Assembly (NCBI GenBank): GCA_028824125.1
Contig: JAPPES010000151.1
Span: 1-64,000, forward strand
Direction of reading: 5' to 3'
DNA length: 64,000 nucleotides
Source of the DNA: Candidatus Poribacteria bacterium
GTDB lineage: Bacteria; Poribacteria; WGA-4E; WGA-3G
Both the position numbers and the translations under genes were made by a program. The notes beneath the pieces were generated by a model. That model was not told the DNA's origin and ran no database searches. It saw only the letters and a program-made list of their open reading frames with translations. Positions 43,702 to 53,335 of this stretch are shown here, in pieces (the first letter of the stretch is position 1; each line of letters begins with the position of its first letter).

Positions 43702-46191
43702 ATGCCTGAATCACTATTTTGTAAAAAAACAAAAATAAGGCACAAACAAAAGCAGTTCCTAATTCAGATAGCCCTAATTCTTTTTATGGCTGCAGGTATA
43801 GTCCATGCGCAGGTCGCACCGCAGCTGACAAGTATATCTCCTCGCGCAGCGCAACGCGGGCAAGCCATTGAAATTACATTAGTAGGTAAAAATGTTAATG
43901 AGAACGCTGAGATATGGTTCAGTAAAACAGGAATCAAAGCAGAGATTAAGCAAAAATCTCCAGCCGCAACAGTCCGCTTTAATGGTTCGGGTATTTCCGG
44001 TAACATTCCAAACGATCCCCGATTAGTCCTTTCATTCGAAATTGCGCCTGATGCGCCTTTAGGTAACCATCAGATCCGCCTTATCACACCAAACGGTGTC
44101 TCCAACCCGCAAAACTTCATCGTAGGTAACCTCCCTGAGATAAAAGAACAGGAACCAAATACCACACCTACCGAAGCAAACATGCTTGAATTACCTGTTA
44201 CTGTCAACGGTACGGTTGCATCAATTGACGATGTTGATATGTTCCGTTTTAAACTCAGAAAGGGGGCGCGTCTTATCTGTGATATAAACGCGCAACGAAT
44301 GGGATCCCCTTTAGATTCCTACGTTGAACTTTTTGACCCAAGTGGAACTGAAGTTGTAAAAAGCGGTGATGGAAACGGATTAGATTCATTTATCGATTAT
44401 ACAACCGAACAGGAAGGGGAATATACGCTTTACTTACGCGACATCCGCTTCCAAGGCGGTGGAAATTATTTGTATCGGTTAAGTATTGGAGAGTTACCAT
44501 ATCTTCAAAGTGTTTTTCCGCTCGGAGGGAAACGTGGCGCTGCAAACAATGTCAACGTCGCTGGTGCAAATTTAGGTTCTGTGAATGCTATACAACTTGA
44601 CATCTCACCAGACGCATCCCTTGGAATTCAAGAACTACGCGTTAGTACGCCAAACGGTTTAGAGACGAACCCCTACCCGTTTGCCATCGGCGAATTCAAC
44701 GAGGCAAATGAAACAGAACCAAATGACGCTCTAACGAAAGAAAACAAAATCGGCACACCGATAACAGTAAATGGGAAAATAGAAAAAGCAGGTGACGTAG
44801 ATAGGTATTCCATTAAAGTAGAAAAAGGAACAAGTTTCGTTTTTGAAGTAAAATCACGCGAATTTCGGTCAAAACTGGATCCGGTGCTGACCATATATTC
44901 ACACAAAAAAGGAGAAGCAGAAGGTAGTGTTGAAGAACAGGTACTAAGAGTCAATGATGATGCAAGCGGAGTAGATGCAATTGTTGCTTTTACGTTCCCA
45001 GAAGCAGGGGATTACGGTATTTCAGTGCGCGACCTGAACAACGCTGGCGGATCAGGTTACCCCTACAGACTCACCATTCGTCCACTTAACCCCGGTTTTC
45101 GCCTAAATGTTAGTGCCGATAACCCACGCATTAGTCGTGGTGGAACTTTGATGTTGACAGTCTCTGCTGCACGTGTGGATGGGTTTAATGGAGCACTCCG
45201 TTTCTACTCTCCAGACCTCCCCAAAGGATTTGTCGTAAGTCCAACAATCCTGTATGCCGGCCAAAACCAAGCGTTGTTAACGATAACCGCGTCTGCGGAT
45301 GCGCCGCTCGGACTCCATCCATTTTCCATTGTTGGCGTTGGTGCTGTTGGAGGGCGTCGTATAGAAGCAGCTGCAGCCCCACAAGAAATTTTGCTGACAG
45401 TGATGGAAGCACCCCCATTTACACTCTCCTTTGCAGATGTTGATGTAAATGTAGTTCACAACAAATCAACAAACTTTCATGTAATTGCGGATCGCCGTAA
45501 TGGTTTTAATGGCCCGATTAGTTTGTCGGTACAAGGAATGCCAGCTCGTATTTCTGGTGGAAAAGCAACAATTCCCGCTGGACAGAATAGTACAGTAATT
45601 TCACTTCGCGCAGGAACCGTTGAACGCAGAGAACAATTCTCTGTCGTTCCTACCCCTGGCACAAGTTATATTTCGGTGAGTGGAACAGCAAATGTTAACC
45701 GCGAGAGTTACACCGAATCAACGCCCGCTATTCCGTTGACAGTCGTTGAAGCACCTTTTATCGTTACGATTGAACCACTACGTTTTAGTATTGTTTTCCC
45801 CAAACCAAAGGCATCCGAGGAAACACAACAGGCGGATGCAGCTGAAGGTGAAACTGTCGCTGTTTCTAATCCGAGTCCAACGAAAAAGACCGAAACGGAA
45901 ACAACAGAAAAGACTGAACCGATAAAAAAATCTGCTACACTCACGATGAGTATTGTCCGGCGAGGTAGTTTTACCGATATTGTTACCATTAAGCCCATAA
46001 CAGTCCCAGAAGGCATCACTATTCCTGATGCAACGATACCTATTAACGAAAGTGATATTGAGGTAAATCTTGAGGCACTCGGTTCATTAGAAGCCAAAAC
46101 TTACCAAGTTAGATTCCGTGCCACAGCGGTAATCAATGGTAGAACTTTTCAACAGGATAGTCCCGTTATCAATGTGAAGATTATTCGTTAG
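43702..46191 (+). CDS. Exported TIG/PPC-domain protein
   Basis: An 829-residue protein with a signal peptide (LIQIALILFMAAGIVHAQ, cleavage near residue 36). It starts with an IPT/TIG-like domain (ISPRAAQRGQAIEITLVGKN). Two bacterial pre-peptidase C-terminal (PPC) domains follow, marked by EQEPNTTPTEANMLELPV (near residue 150) and NETEPNDALTKENKIGTPI (near 335), each ending in a YRLSIG- or YRLTIRP-like strand; several beta-rich domains come after. Residues ~705-750 form a Thr/Glu/Lys-rich linker. Such proteins are typical planctomycete cell-surface binders next to DUF1549/1501 genes. No catalytic domain is apparent. Confidence 0.85.
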   Translation: MPESLFCKKTKIRHKQKQFLIQIALILFMAAGIVHAQVAPQLTSISPRAAQRGQAIEITLVGKNVNENAEIWFSKTGIKAEIKQKSPAATVRFNGSGISGNIPNDPRLVLSFEIAPDAPLGNHQIRLITPNGVSNPQNFIVGNLPEIKEQEPNTTPTEANMLELPVTVNGTVASIDDVDMFRFKLRKGARLICDINAQRMGSPLDSYVELFDPSGTEVVKSGDGNGLDSFIDYTTEQEGEYTLYLRDIRFQGGGNYLYRLSIGELPYLQSVFPLGGKRGAANNVNVAGANLGSVNAIQLDISPDASLGIQELRVSTPNGLETNPYPFAIGEFNEANETEPNDALTKENKIGTPITVNGKIEKAGDVDRYSIKVEKGTSFVFEVKSREFRSKLDPVLTIYSHKKGEAEGSVEEQVLRVNDDASGVDAIVAFTFPEAGDYGISVRDLNNAGGSGYPYRLTIRPLNPGFRLNVSADNPRISRGGTLMLTVSAARVDGFNGALRFYSPDLPKGFVVSPTILYAGQNQALLTITASADAPLGLHPFSIVGVGAVGGRRIEAAAAPQEILLTVMEAPPFTLSFADVDVNVVHNKSTNFHVIADRRNGFNGPISLSVQGMPARISGGKATIPAGQNSTVISLRAGTVERREQFSVVPTPGTSYISVSGTANVNRESYTESTPAIPLTVVEAPFIVTIEPLRFSIVFPKPKASEETQQADAAEGETVAVSNPSPTKKTETETTEKTEPIKKSATLTMSIVRRGSFTDIVTIKPITVPEGITIPDATIPINESDIEVNLEALGSLEAKTYQVRFRATAVINGRTFQQDSPVINVKIIR

Positions 46192-46307
46192 ATACAGTCA
46201 CTTTGCTAATCTTATCTCGTGTCGGATTATGTATGATAGTTCATCTTATGAATCGTTGTAGCCAACTTCCTTTGAGGAAAATAAACACTTTAGTTTATTG
46301 CATTTTA

Positions 46308-46335
46308 GGGGCGGGTTTTGTACCCGTCCATTTTT
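46308..46335 (+). terminator. Intrinsic terminator after the PPC gene
   Basis: Arms GGGGCGGGT (46308-46316) and ACCCGTCC (46322-46329) with a 5-nt loop are followed by ATTTTT at 46330-46335. It separates the PPC gene from the Rieske operon. The 312-bp spacer 46192-46503 otherwise holds the palindrome at 46394. Confidence 0.7.
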
Positions 46336-46393
46336 ATGCTTGAGACACTGCTTGGTACAGTCATTTCACTCAACTTTTCAACCTTCTGAAATT

Positions 46394-46407
46394 CACGGAT
46401 ATCCGTG
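46394..46407. promoter_or_regulatory. 14-bp perfect palindrome, copy 1
   Basis: CACGGATATCCGTG occurs here, about 97 bp upstream of the Rieske start, and again at 52427-52440, 80 bp upstream of a cupredoxin gene. Similarity extends about 15 bp to the right (ATA-n-ATTTTTAA-like). Candidate operator for the respiratory operons; it could also be a small repeat. Confidence 0.5.
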
Positions 46408-46503
46408 ATACAGTAATTTTAAACGGGCAAAATTTATGTCAAAGAACCCTATATTGTGTTATACTTTTGCATAATGCAAATTTAGGTTTAGGTAGGAATC
46501 AGC

Positions 46504-46992
46504 ATGTCATCTCGACGTAATTTTTTTAATGTTCTCGGTTGGGGGAGTTTCACAGCCGCGCTTGGTCTGTGTTTCGGGCCAGGGTTAGTGCGGTATCTCT
46601 ATCCGCGCGTTCTATATGAACCATCGTCTGTCTTTAAAGCGGGTTTTCCAGCACAATATCCTCCAGGTAGTGTGAGCGAAAAATATAAAAAAGATCCTTT
46701 TGGCGTTTGGATTGTGCGACGTGAGGATGGGGTATTTTACGCGCTACTAACAACCTGCACACATTTGGGCTGCACACCCCGTTGGCTTAGCTCAGAGAGT
46801 AAATTCAAATGTCCTTGTCACGGCAGCGGTTTTGACCGAGATGGGATAAATTATGAAGGACCCGCACCACGACCTCTTGAACGTGTGAAGATTACCTTGG
46901 CTGAAGATGGGCAGCTACAAATTGATAAATCCGTTAAGTTTTTGGGTGAAAAGGACCAATGGGGTGATCCTGGTGCATCTCTAAAAGTCTAA
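46504..46992 (+). CDS. Rieske iron-sulfur protein
   Basis: A 162-residue [2Fe-2S] protein of a cytochrome bc complex. Cluster ligands are C85 and H87 (CTHLGC) and C103 and H106 (CPCHGSGFD), with C90 and C105 forming the usual disulfide. The N-terminus has a Tat-type arginine pair and a membrane anchor (SSRRNFFNVLGWGSFTAALG). In the complex it carries electrons from quinol to c-type heme on the periplasmic side. The cytochrome b gene follows 64 nt later. Confidence 0.92.
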   Translation: MSSRRNFFNVLGWGSFTAALGLCFGPGLVRYLYPRVLYEPSSVFKAGFPAQYPPGSVSEKYKKDPFGVWIVRREDGVFYALLTTCTHLGCTPRWLSSESKFKCPCHGSGFDRDGINYEGPAPRPLERVKITLAEDGQLQIDKSVKFLGEKDQWGDPGASLKV

Positions 46993-47055
46993 TTTAGGAG
47001 GACACATTTGCGTCTGAAAAGATACTGCGCATCATCAGACTGAAAAAGGAAGCTA

Positions 47056-47826
47056 ATGAACGAAGAACGTAAAGGACTCAAAGAAAAGATTACCAATTCC
47101 GATATTTGGAAATCTATTTTTCGACACGGTTATGAAAAAACGGGCCGCCGTTATACTTTGCAGGTTTTGCAAAACGTTTGGCTGCATTTACACCCACCTC
47201 GTATTTCTCGCCACGCCTTAAATTTTCGATTCACCTGGTGTATGGGCGGAATCACCTTTCTAATGTTCCTTGTGACTGCTGTCACTGGCGTACTCTTGAT
47301 GTTCTATTACCGCCCGGTAGCAGAATATGCCTTCGGTGATGTACAGGCTCTTGAGTTCGACATTCCATTCGGTATGCTCCTCCGTAACATGCACCGTTGG
47401 GCAGCACACGGTATGGTTATTTCCGTAATGCTACACATGTTCCGTGTCTTTTTGACCGGTTCCTATAAGAAACCTCGAGAGTTTAACTGGGCAGTCGGTG
47501 TGATTTTGTTACTTATTACATTTTTCCTGAGTTTTACAGGTTACTTATTACCTTGGGACCAACTCGCATATTGGGCGGTTACAGTCGGAACAAATATGGC
47601 ACGTGCTACTCCCGTTTTAGGCCATGAGGGCCCGTTTGCACCTTCAGACATAACACAAGCGAACGATGTGCGATTTGCTTTGCTCGGGGGTACAATTGTA
47701 GGCCCATCAACATTGTTAAGGTTTTATATCTTACATTGTGTTGCTGTTCCGCTGGTCGCAAGCCTATTGATGGCATTGCACTTCTGGCGTGTTCGTAAAG
47801 ATGGCGGAATATCCGGACCTCTTTAA
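47056..47826 (+). CDS. Cytochrome b, N-terminal half (b6-like)
   Basis: A 256-residue membrane protein with four helices and the four heme b ligands: H113 and H127 (MHRWAAHGM, LHMFRVFLTG) plus the pair in LHCVAVPLVASLLMALHFWR near residues 232 and 247. A short (about 200-residue) b6-type core and ~50-residue N-terminal extension (RHGYEKTGRRYTLQVLQNVW) are visible. It holds the Qi-type region; Qo elements are in the next gene. Split cytochrome b is the b6f-like arrangement, found outside phototrophs as well. Confidence 0.9.
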   Translation: MNEERKGLKEKITNSDIWKSIFRHGYEKTGRRYTLQVLQNVWLHLHPPRISRHALNFRFTWCMGGITFLMFLVTAVTGVLLMFYYRPVAEYAFGDVQALEFDIPFGMLLRNMHRWAAHGMVISVMLHMFRVFLTGSYKKPREFNWAVGVILLLITFFLSFTGYLLPWDQLAYWAVTVGTNMARATPVLGHEGPFAPSDITQANDVRFALLGGTIVGPSTLLRFYILHCVAVPLVASLLMALHFWRVRKDGGISGPL

Positions 47827-47940
47827 TAACGTCTTGTTAGATTAGTTCTAAAACCAAGAGGCATTTCATTAGAACATTTGCACCAGACTGTTGGGAACGG
47901 ATTAGATATTTTCTCGTTTAGAAGGAGATAGGATTAAGGT

Positions 47941-48807
47941 ATGGAGAATTTTTTACTACTGATACAGAAACCTGATAATGTTCCGATTCTGGCGATGCTC
48001 TTTTTAATTCCCTATTTTATGTGGTTAGCATATAAACAGGCACGCCAGACTGATCGAATGGGTGTGCCATCGGATGCCGCACTGAACGATAAGGTTTACG
48101 TGTGGCCATATCTGTGTCGGAATGAATTTATCTGTGCTATTATCGTGATGTTGGTGCTGGGCGTTTGGTCAATTATGATTGACGCACCGCTTGAAGAACC
48201 GAGTGATCCCGCGAAAACACCGAACCCTTCTAAAGCCCCCTGGTACTTCCTTGCACTACAAGAAATGCTCGTCTATTTCGATCCGTGGATCGCAGGCGTT
48301 GTCCTACCCGGTTTAATTATTGCAGGACTCATTGCTATTCCCTATATAGACATTAACCCTAAAGGAAAAGGATATTATACAATCAAGGAACGACCATTTG
48401 CGCTCGTTGTGTTCTGCTTTGGCTTTATCATATTGTGGATTGTCCTAATGATAGTTGGGACATTCTTAAGAGGCCCGGGATGGAATATATTTATGCCCTG
48501 GCAGTACTGGGATCCGCACAAGATCGTACCATTAACCAATGTTAACCTATCCTACCTATTTGGAATTCGCGATGACACAACCGCAAATTTCTTCGGGTTT
48601 GCTGTCGTGGCAGGTTATTTCGCACTCGGCCCAATTTTCTATTTTTGGAAATACAAAACAAGCCGTTTTTTACAAGAACTGGGGCTTGTCAGATATGTTA
48701 TCGTTTCCTTTCTGTTCTTAAGTATGGTCGCACTACCTATCAAAATGGTTCTTAGATTAGCATTAAATATCAAATATGTTTGGGTATCACCCTGGTTCAA
48801 CATCTAA
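47941..48807 (+). CDS. Cytochrome b C-terminal half (subunit IV-like)
   Basis: A 288-residue membrane protein equivalent to subunit IV plus extra helices. The KAPWYFLALQEMLVYFDPWIAGVV stretch (from residue ~98) is the Qo-site region (PEWY-like is here APWY). Six or more hydrophobic helices are visible; extra C-terminal helices (SFLFLSMVALPIKMVLRL) exceed the three of classical subunit IV. The octaheme cytochrome gene begins 40 nt later. Confidence 0.85.
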   Translation: MENFLLLIQKPDNVPILAMLFLIPYFMWLAYKQARQTDRMGVPSDAALNDKVYVWPYLCRNEFICAIIVMLVLGVWSIMIDAPLEEPSDPAKTPNPSKAPWYFLALQEMLVYFDPWIAGVVLPGLIIAGLIAIPYIDINPKGKGYYTIKERPFALVVFCFGFIILWIVLMIVGTFLRGPGWNIFMPWQYWDPHKIVPLTNVNLSYLFGIRDDTTANFFGFAVVAGYFALGPIFYFWKYKTSRFLQELGLVRYVIVSFLFLSMVALPIKMVLRLALNIKYVWVSPWFNI

Positions 48808-48847
48808 TTTCTACAACTAATTGATTGACTTGGAGGTTATACATTTC

Positions 48848-51800
48848 GTGAGGAGCAAAAAAGAGATTCCCGCTGAAAATAAATCGTATTCTGTTTTGTT
48901 CTTTATTCTGGCCGGACTGTTAGGGTTGGTGACGATATGGGGTTTTTGGGATGAGATGATCACGCGCCGCCCCTGGAAGGAAATTCAACAACAGTTCTAT
49001 CAATACGAGTATGTGAAGACAAAAGCAGAATTGGAGAACGCTAAGCAAAACTTGCCCGATGAACCCTCCAAACCTGAAGTTGATAAGAAACAGTTGGCAA
49101 ACTTGGAAAAAGAAGTCAATACAAAGCAGGTTGCGTTAGATGAAGCAATGCAAGAACGTAAGTTTGAGCAAAGCAAATCTGATGCAATTAACTATAAATA
49201 TCAGCACAGCCTACACGAAGCTCATGGGAAAGAGAATGAGACAGTCAAAAAATGGAAAGAGAAATTAGACGAGTTTGAGAAACGGATTGAAGGTGAACTG
49301 ACTTCTGATGTTCTAAAAGCTGAAGCCGAATTTGCTGACGCGAATAAAGTACTTGCTGATTTTTATCAAACCAGTAGTGACCCTGAAAATGCACTCTCCA
49401 CCTACCTAATTGCACAAAAATACAAACCCGAAGATACTGAAATCGTTAACGGAATTTCCACTGCACAAGAGGCACTCGCCTCCCTTGAAACAGATAAAGC
49501 CCAATTTGATTCAGTTGCACGCCTGCAAGAAAAGTTAGCGGATGTTGGTGGTATCAAGCGAAATTTCCTCGGCAGTCTACTGGAAAACCCCTTTAGAGAA
49601 ACACGCACAATCGTTCAATATTATCTTGAAGAGTTTAATTACACCGCGGATCGGTGCGAAACGTGTCATTTTGCAGTTGACAAAAGTGGTTATGAAAGTG
49701 AAGCTGAAGAGATTTTTGAAGTCGAAGGGGACGGTGAAAACGATGTTAAATATCAGCTCAAACACCCAAAGGTCAAAGTCGGTAGTGAGATAATTACTAT
49801 AGATGGTTTTGATGCGGGAGAAGATGAATATAAATTGTCAGAAGACGGTCTCCTGACCTTCACCCCCGATGTTTTTGGAGAAGTTGAAATTTCTTATAAA
49901 ACAGACTACCATGGGGAACTTCAAACGCACCCGGAGCGAGACGTTCTTCTGGCAAAACATCCGCTTGAAAGATTCGGTTGTACACCTTGCCACGGTGGAC
50001 AGGGACACGGCTTAACAGCAAAAGCTGCCCATGCTTTGACGCATGCCGAATATTGGTTGACACCTGTGCTTGGGATGGAAAGAGTCGAAGACGAAAAAGG
50101 CAAAGTAATAGAAAGAACATCCGAAGAGAAAAAAGGATACATGGAGTCTAATTGTCGGCGTTGCCACGATGGTGTAATGAAGCTAGACTTCGGCGTGGAT
50201 CCCGAAACAAACGCGCCCAAAGACTTTGCACCGAATCTTACGAAAGGAATGGCACTTTTTGAAGACCTCGGATGCCATGGATGCCATGCAGTAGAAGGTT
50301 ACAGTGCACTTGATAAAATTCAAAAAGTTGGCCCCTCACTGGAAAAAGTCGGAAGTAAAGTCAAGGATATCGCGTGGCTTGAGAATTGGATAAAAAAACC
50401 GGAAGCATATCTCCCGAATACAACAATGCCAAACTTCTTTCCAGTAGAGGGCATGAGTCAACTCGTGTACTTTAAAAATGGCGGGCAGCGCACCGGTCTC
50501 GTCACAGAAACTGAAACCCAATATATTCTGAAAGCTGACGATGGAACAGAATATAAGTACGCGAAAGGTGATGTTGTACGTATCGTTGACGAAGTAAAAT
50601 CTATAGCCAAATATCTTGCAGAAGAGATGAAAGATCAAGATTTAGATGGGCCCCAAGGCACATACTCTAAATCAGAGAGCGCGATTAAGGCGGGCGAGGA
50701 AACCGTAAAAACAGTCGGATGTCTAAGCTGTCATGCTGTTGACGGATTAGACAAAAGCAATTTTGCCCCCGCGCTGGACAGTGTCGGCACTAAAGTTACA
50801 CCAACTTATCTTCGCCAATGGATTGATAATCCAAAAGCCTATGATCCTGATACCGCCATGCCGAGCTTGCGATTGAGCAACCGGGAACTTGATAACGTCG
50901 TTGCCTATCTCATGAATTTACAAAAAGACACACCGCTTGCAGTTTCAAATTCAATAGGTGAAGCAGATGTTGACGAAGGCAAAAAACTTGTCAGAACTTA
51001 TGGATGTTTCGGTTGTCACGAAATTCCAGGGTTTGAAAATGAATCCAAAGTCGGTGCTGATCTCGGTGAATTCGGCGCAAAAATGTATGATGAACTTGAC
51101 TTTGGGGACACCTTAGAAGATGAAGTCGGACATAGTTGGCACGATTGGACAATTGGGAAAATTACCAACCCGCGGCGTTACCAAACGCGTAGGATTGTAT
51201 CCCGTATGCCTATTTTTAAAACTTTACAGGATAACACCGAGGACGCGAAAGCAATCGCTGTGTTACTAAAAAGTTTCCAACCGGAGAAATACCCGCTCAA
51301 TTATATCTTTGATCATGCAGTTGAACCGCATCGTGTTGAAAAACAGAAGCAAATTGATGCTGGAAGGCGAGTCGTGAAAAGATACAACTGTACCGGATGC
51401 CACGAGATTGAAGGAGAAGGTGGAGACTATCGTGATGTTATCATTGCACATGATGGTTTAGATGAAATCACAGCGAAACAGTTAGCACCACCTCCCTTGC
51501 AAGCACAAGGTGCAAGAGTTTATCCTGATTGGTTGTTTAATTTCCTCAAAGACCCTTCCAAGCCGATACGTTACGGACTCAAAGTGCGTATGCCAACATT
51601 TGATATGTCTGATGAAGAAGCGACAACGCTTGTCAAATACTTCTCCGCATTAGACGATGAGCCGTTCCCTTACGAGACGCTTGAACCGCCTATGTCTACA
51701 AGTGCGGAATTGCGAGTCGGCAAGCAGATATTTGACGAACTGAAATGCGATTCATGTCATCCATCACAAGGCGAGACTATTCCTGCGGGTAGCGATAAGG

Positions 51801-52018
51801 CGGGAAGACCCGATCTCTCCTTGGCGAAAGAACGGTTGAAAGCAGACTGGCTTATTGATTGGATGAAAGACCCGCAGAGCTTCCAACGCGGCACTGCAAT
51901 GCCGCAGGCGTGGCCCCTCTCCGGCGGACAACACATGCCAGTTGATGGTTATGCCGATAATGACGCTGAGAAGCAGATTCGGTTAGTTCGTGATTATCTT
52001 ATTTCGTTAGGTCGTTAG
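48848..52018 (+). CDS. Membrane-anchored octaheme cytochrome c
   Basis: A 1,056-residue protein starting at GTG 48848, with GGAGG 11 nt upstream. One membrane helix (about 14-34) leads to a coiled-coil region (~45-200) rich in Glu, Lys and Gln, then eight CxxCH heme sites at residues ~270 (CETCH), 378 (CTPCH), 436 (CRRCH), 476 (CHGCH), 625 (CLSCH), 720 (CFGCH), 848 (CTGCH) and 967 (CDSCH). Heme domains are fused in series. Length and coiled-coil anchor are unlike usual diheme c1 or f subunits. It probably replaces cytochrome c1 in the bc-type complex encoded upstream and stores or relays electrons. Confidence 0.88.
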   Translation: MRSKKEIPAENKSYSVLFFILAGLLGLVTIWGFWDEMITRRPWKEIQQQFYQYEYVKTKAELENAKQNLPDEPSKPEVDKKQLANLEKEVNTKQVALDEAMQERKFEQSKSDAINYKYQHSLHEAHGKENETVKKWKEKLDEFEKRIEGELTSDVLKAEAEFADANKVLADFYQTSSDPENALSTYLIAQKYKPEDTEIVNGISTAQEALASLETDKAQFDSVARLQEKLADVGGIKRNFLGSLLENPFRETRTIVQYYLEEFNYTADRCETCHFAVDKSGYESEAEEIFEVEGDGENDVKYQLKHPKVKVGSEIITIDGFDAGEDEYKLSEDGLLTFTPDVFGEVEISYKTDYHGELQTHPERDVLLAKHPLERFGCTPCHGGQGHGLTAKAAHALTHAEYWLTPVLGMERVEDEKGKVIERTSEEKKGYMESNCRRCHDGVMKLDFGVDPETNAPKDFAPNLTKGMALFEDLGCHGCHAVEGYSALDKIQKVGPSLEKVGSKVKDIAWLENWIKKPEAYLPNTTMPNFFPVEGMSQLVYFKNGGQRTGLVTETETQYILKADDGTEYKYAKGDVVRIVDEVKSIAKYLAEEMKDQDLDGPQGTYSKSESAIKAGEETVKTVGCLSCHAVDGLDKSNFAPALDSVGTKVTPTYLRQWIDNPKAYDPDTAMPSLRLSNRELDNVVAYLMNLQKDTPLAVSNSIGEADVDEGKKLVRTYGCFGCHEIPGFENESKVGADLGEFGAKMYDELDFGDTLEDEVGHSWHDWTIGKITNPRRYQTRRIVSRMPIFKTLQDNTEDAKAIAVLLKSFQPEKYPLNYIFDHAVEPHRVEKQKQIDAGRRVVKRYNCTGCHEIEGEGGDYRDVIIAHDGLDEITAKQLAPPPLQAQGARVYPDWLFNFLKDPSKPIRYGLKVRMPTFDMSDEEATTLVKYFSALDDEPFPYETLEPPMSTSAELRVGKQIFDELKCDSCHPSQGETIPAGSDKAGRPDLSLAKERLKADWLIDWMKDPQSFQRGTAMPQAWPLSGGQHMPVDGYADNDAEKQIRLVRDYLISLGR

Positions 52019-52422
52019 TGTCCGAACGGATTCAATTCGTCCCTACCGAGGGAGTTCCGTTCTATATGAAGCATCTACTGATTGTAATCGTCATGATTCT
52101 TGTGTGGCTTAACGGATTTATCTGGTTAGGAAAACAGGTTGACCCAAGCACGAAGTATCGGACAGAAATAGAATATAAATATGCACGGTATTGTGCGGGG
52201 TGCCACGGGAACAGTGGTGAGGGCAATGGACGTATTGGTCGCTTCAAAAAATTAGACCCTGCTGACCTGACAGATACGAATTTGTGGGCGATGCACGACG
52301 ATACGCAGCTGCTTGAAAGTATTCGTAATGGCAAAGATGATATGCCAGCGTTCCATTACTATCTCAGCAATAAGGAACAACGTGAACTACTTGAATATAT
52401 TAAAGTAACCTTCCGCCCTTAA
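52018..52422 (+). CDS. Membrane-anchored monoheme cytochrome c
   Basis: A 134-residue protein whose GTG start overlaps the stop of the octaheme gene by one base (TAGTG), a sign of translational coupling. A membrane helix (about residues 18-37) is followed by CAGCHGNSGEGNGR (heme at about 62-66), a distal Met candidate in DDMPAFHYY, and YIKVTFRP at the end. It is a typical small cytochrome c, likely the electron acceptor from the octaheme subunit or a soluble-side carrier. Confidence 0.85.
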   Translation: MSERIQFVPTEGVPFYMKHLLIVIVMILVWLNGFIWLGKQVDPSTKYRTEIEYKYARYCAGCHGNSGEGNGRIGRFKKLDPADLTDTNLWAMHDDTQLLESIRNGKDDMPAFHYYLSNKEQRELLEYIKVTFRP

Positions 52423-52426
52423 AACG

Positions 52427-52440
52427 CACGGATATCCGTG
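52427..52440. promoter_or_regulatory. 14-bp perfect palindrome, copy 2 (possible terminator)
   Basis: Second CACGGATATCCGTG, 4 nt after the monoheme cytochrome stop and followed by ATATTTATTTTTAA. Here it could serve as a terminator hairpin as well as an operator. Confidence 0.5.
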
Positions 52441-52519
52441 ATATTTATTTTTAAGGGTTTGCCTTTTCAAATCTTAAAGTGTTAACATAATAAAAAAGAA
52501 TTATATAAGGAGAAAAACG

Positions 52520-53290
52520 ATGAAAAATCTTAAACTCATAATCGCGCTACTTATTTGTGGCACAATGGCAAGTGTTGCTTTTGCCGGTAATGTCACTGGT
52601 ACTGTAACCTATGAAGGTGATGCTCCTGCCCGTAAAGCACTGGCAATCAATACACAGGAACAACACTGTATTGATGCTACAAAAGGAGCAAAATCTGAAG
52701 AACTTGTTGTTTCAAAAGGAAAAGGTATCCAGAACGTTGTCGTTTACATGCGCCTGCGCGGAAACCAAGAACTCAAGATACCAGATAAAAAGAAACTTAT
52801 AGTTGACCAGAAGGATTGTCGTTATTTGCCGCATGTCATCGTAGTGCCTGAGGGTGCTACCGTTACTATAACCTCTGACGATCCGGTCGCGCACAATGTT
52901 CACTCCCATGCAGCAAAGAATAAAGCACTTAATGTCCAGATTGCTAATAAAGGGGGTACCCACGATTACGCAATTACTGTAGCCGAAGCAATTAAGTTGA
53001 CATGTGATATTCACAAATGGATGAGCGGTTACATCGTTGCAGTTAAAAGCAACTATTATACAGTAACTGGGCAGAAAGACGATAAAGACAAATGGATTCA
53101 CCCTGATGATTATGAAAAATCTTCTGACAAGGGTAAATATACCCTCAAAGATGTTCCAGCAGGTAGGGCACGAGTTGTTGCATGGCACGAGAAACTCGGC
53201 ACAGCTTTTAAGAACGTTGAAGTTCCCGCAACTGGTGATATTTCAGTAGACTTTAAAAGCACTGACTTTAAACCGCCTAAGAAAAAATAG
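52520..53290 (+). CDS. Exported cupredoxin-like protein (copy 1)
   Basis: A 256-residue protein with a signal peptide (MKNLKLIIALLICGTMASVAFA). It has a cupredoxin-like domain with HNVHSHAA near residue 125 (His ligand candidate) and CDIHKWMSGY near 165 (Cys, His and Met ligand candidates), followed by a beta-sandwich (carboxypeptidase-regulatory-like) ending in DVPAGRARVVAWHEKLG. The copper-site motifs fit a type 1 blue copper protein, so it should act as a periplasmic electron carrier to or from the neighbouring cytochromes. A GGAG site precedes ATG. Paralog at 59523-60323. Confidence 0.85.
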   Translation: MKNLKLIIALLICGTMASVAFAGNVTGTVTYEGDAPARKALAINTQEQHCIDATKGAKSEELVVSKGKGIQNVVVYMRLRGNQELKIPDKKKLIVDQKDCRYLPHVIVVPEGATVTITSDDPVAHNVHSHAAKNKALNVQIANKGGTHDYAITVAEAIKLTCDIHKWMSGYIVAVKSNYYTVTGQKDDKDKWIHPDDYEKSSDKGKYTLKDVPAGRARVVAWHEKLGTAFKNVEVPATGDISVDFKSTDFKPPKKK

Positions 53291-53335
53291 ACTTTTTTCA
53301 TAAGGATAGGGATTTTGCCCTTTTAGGTGTATTCT

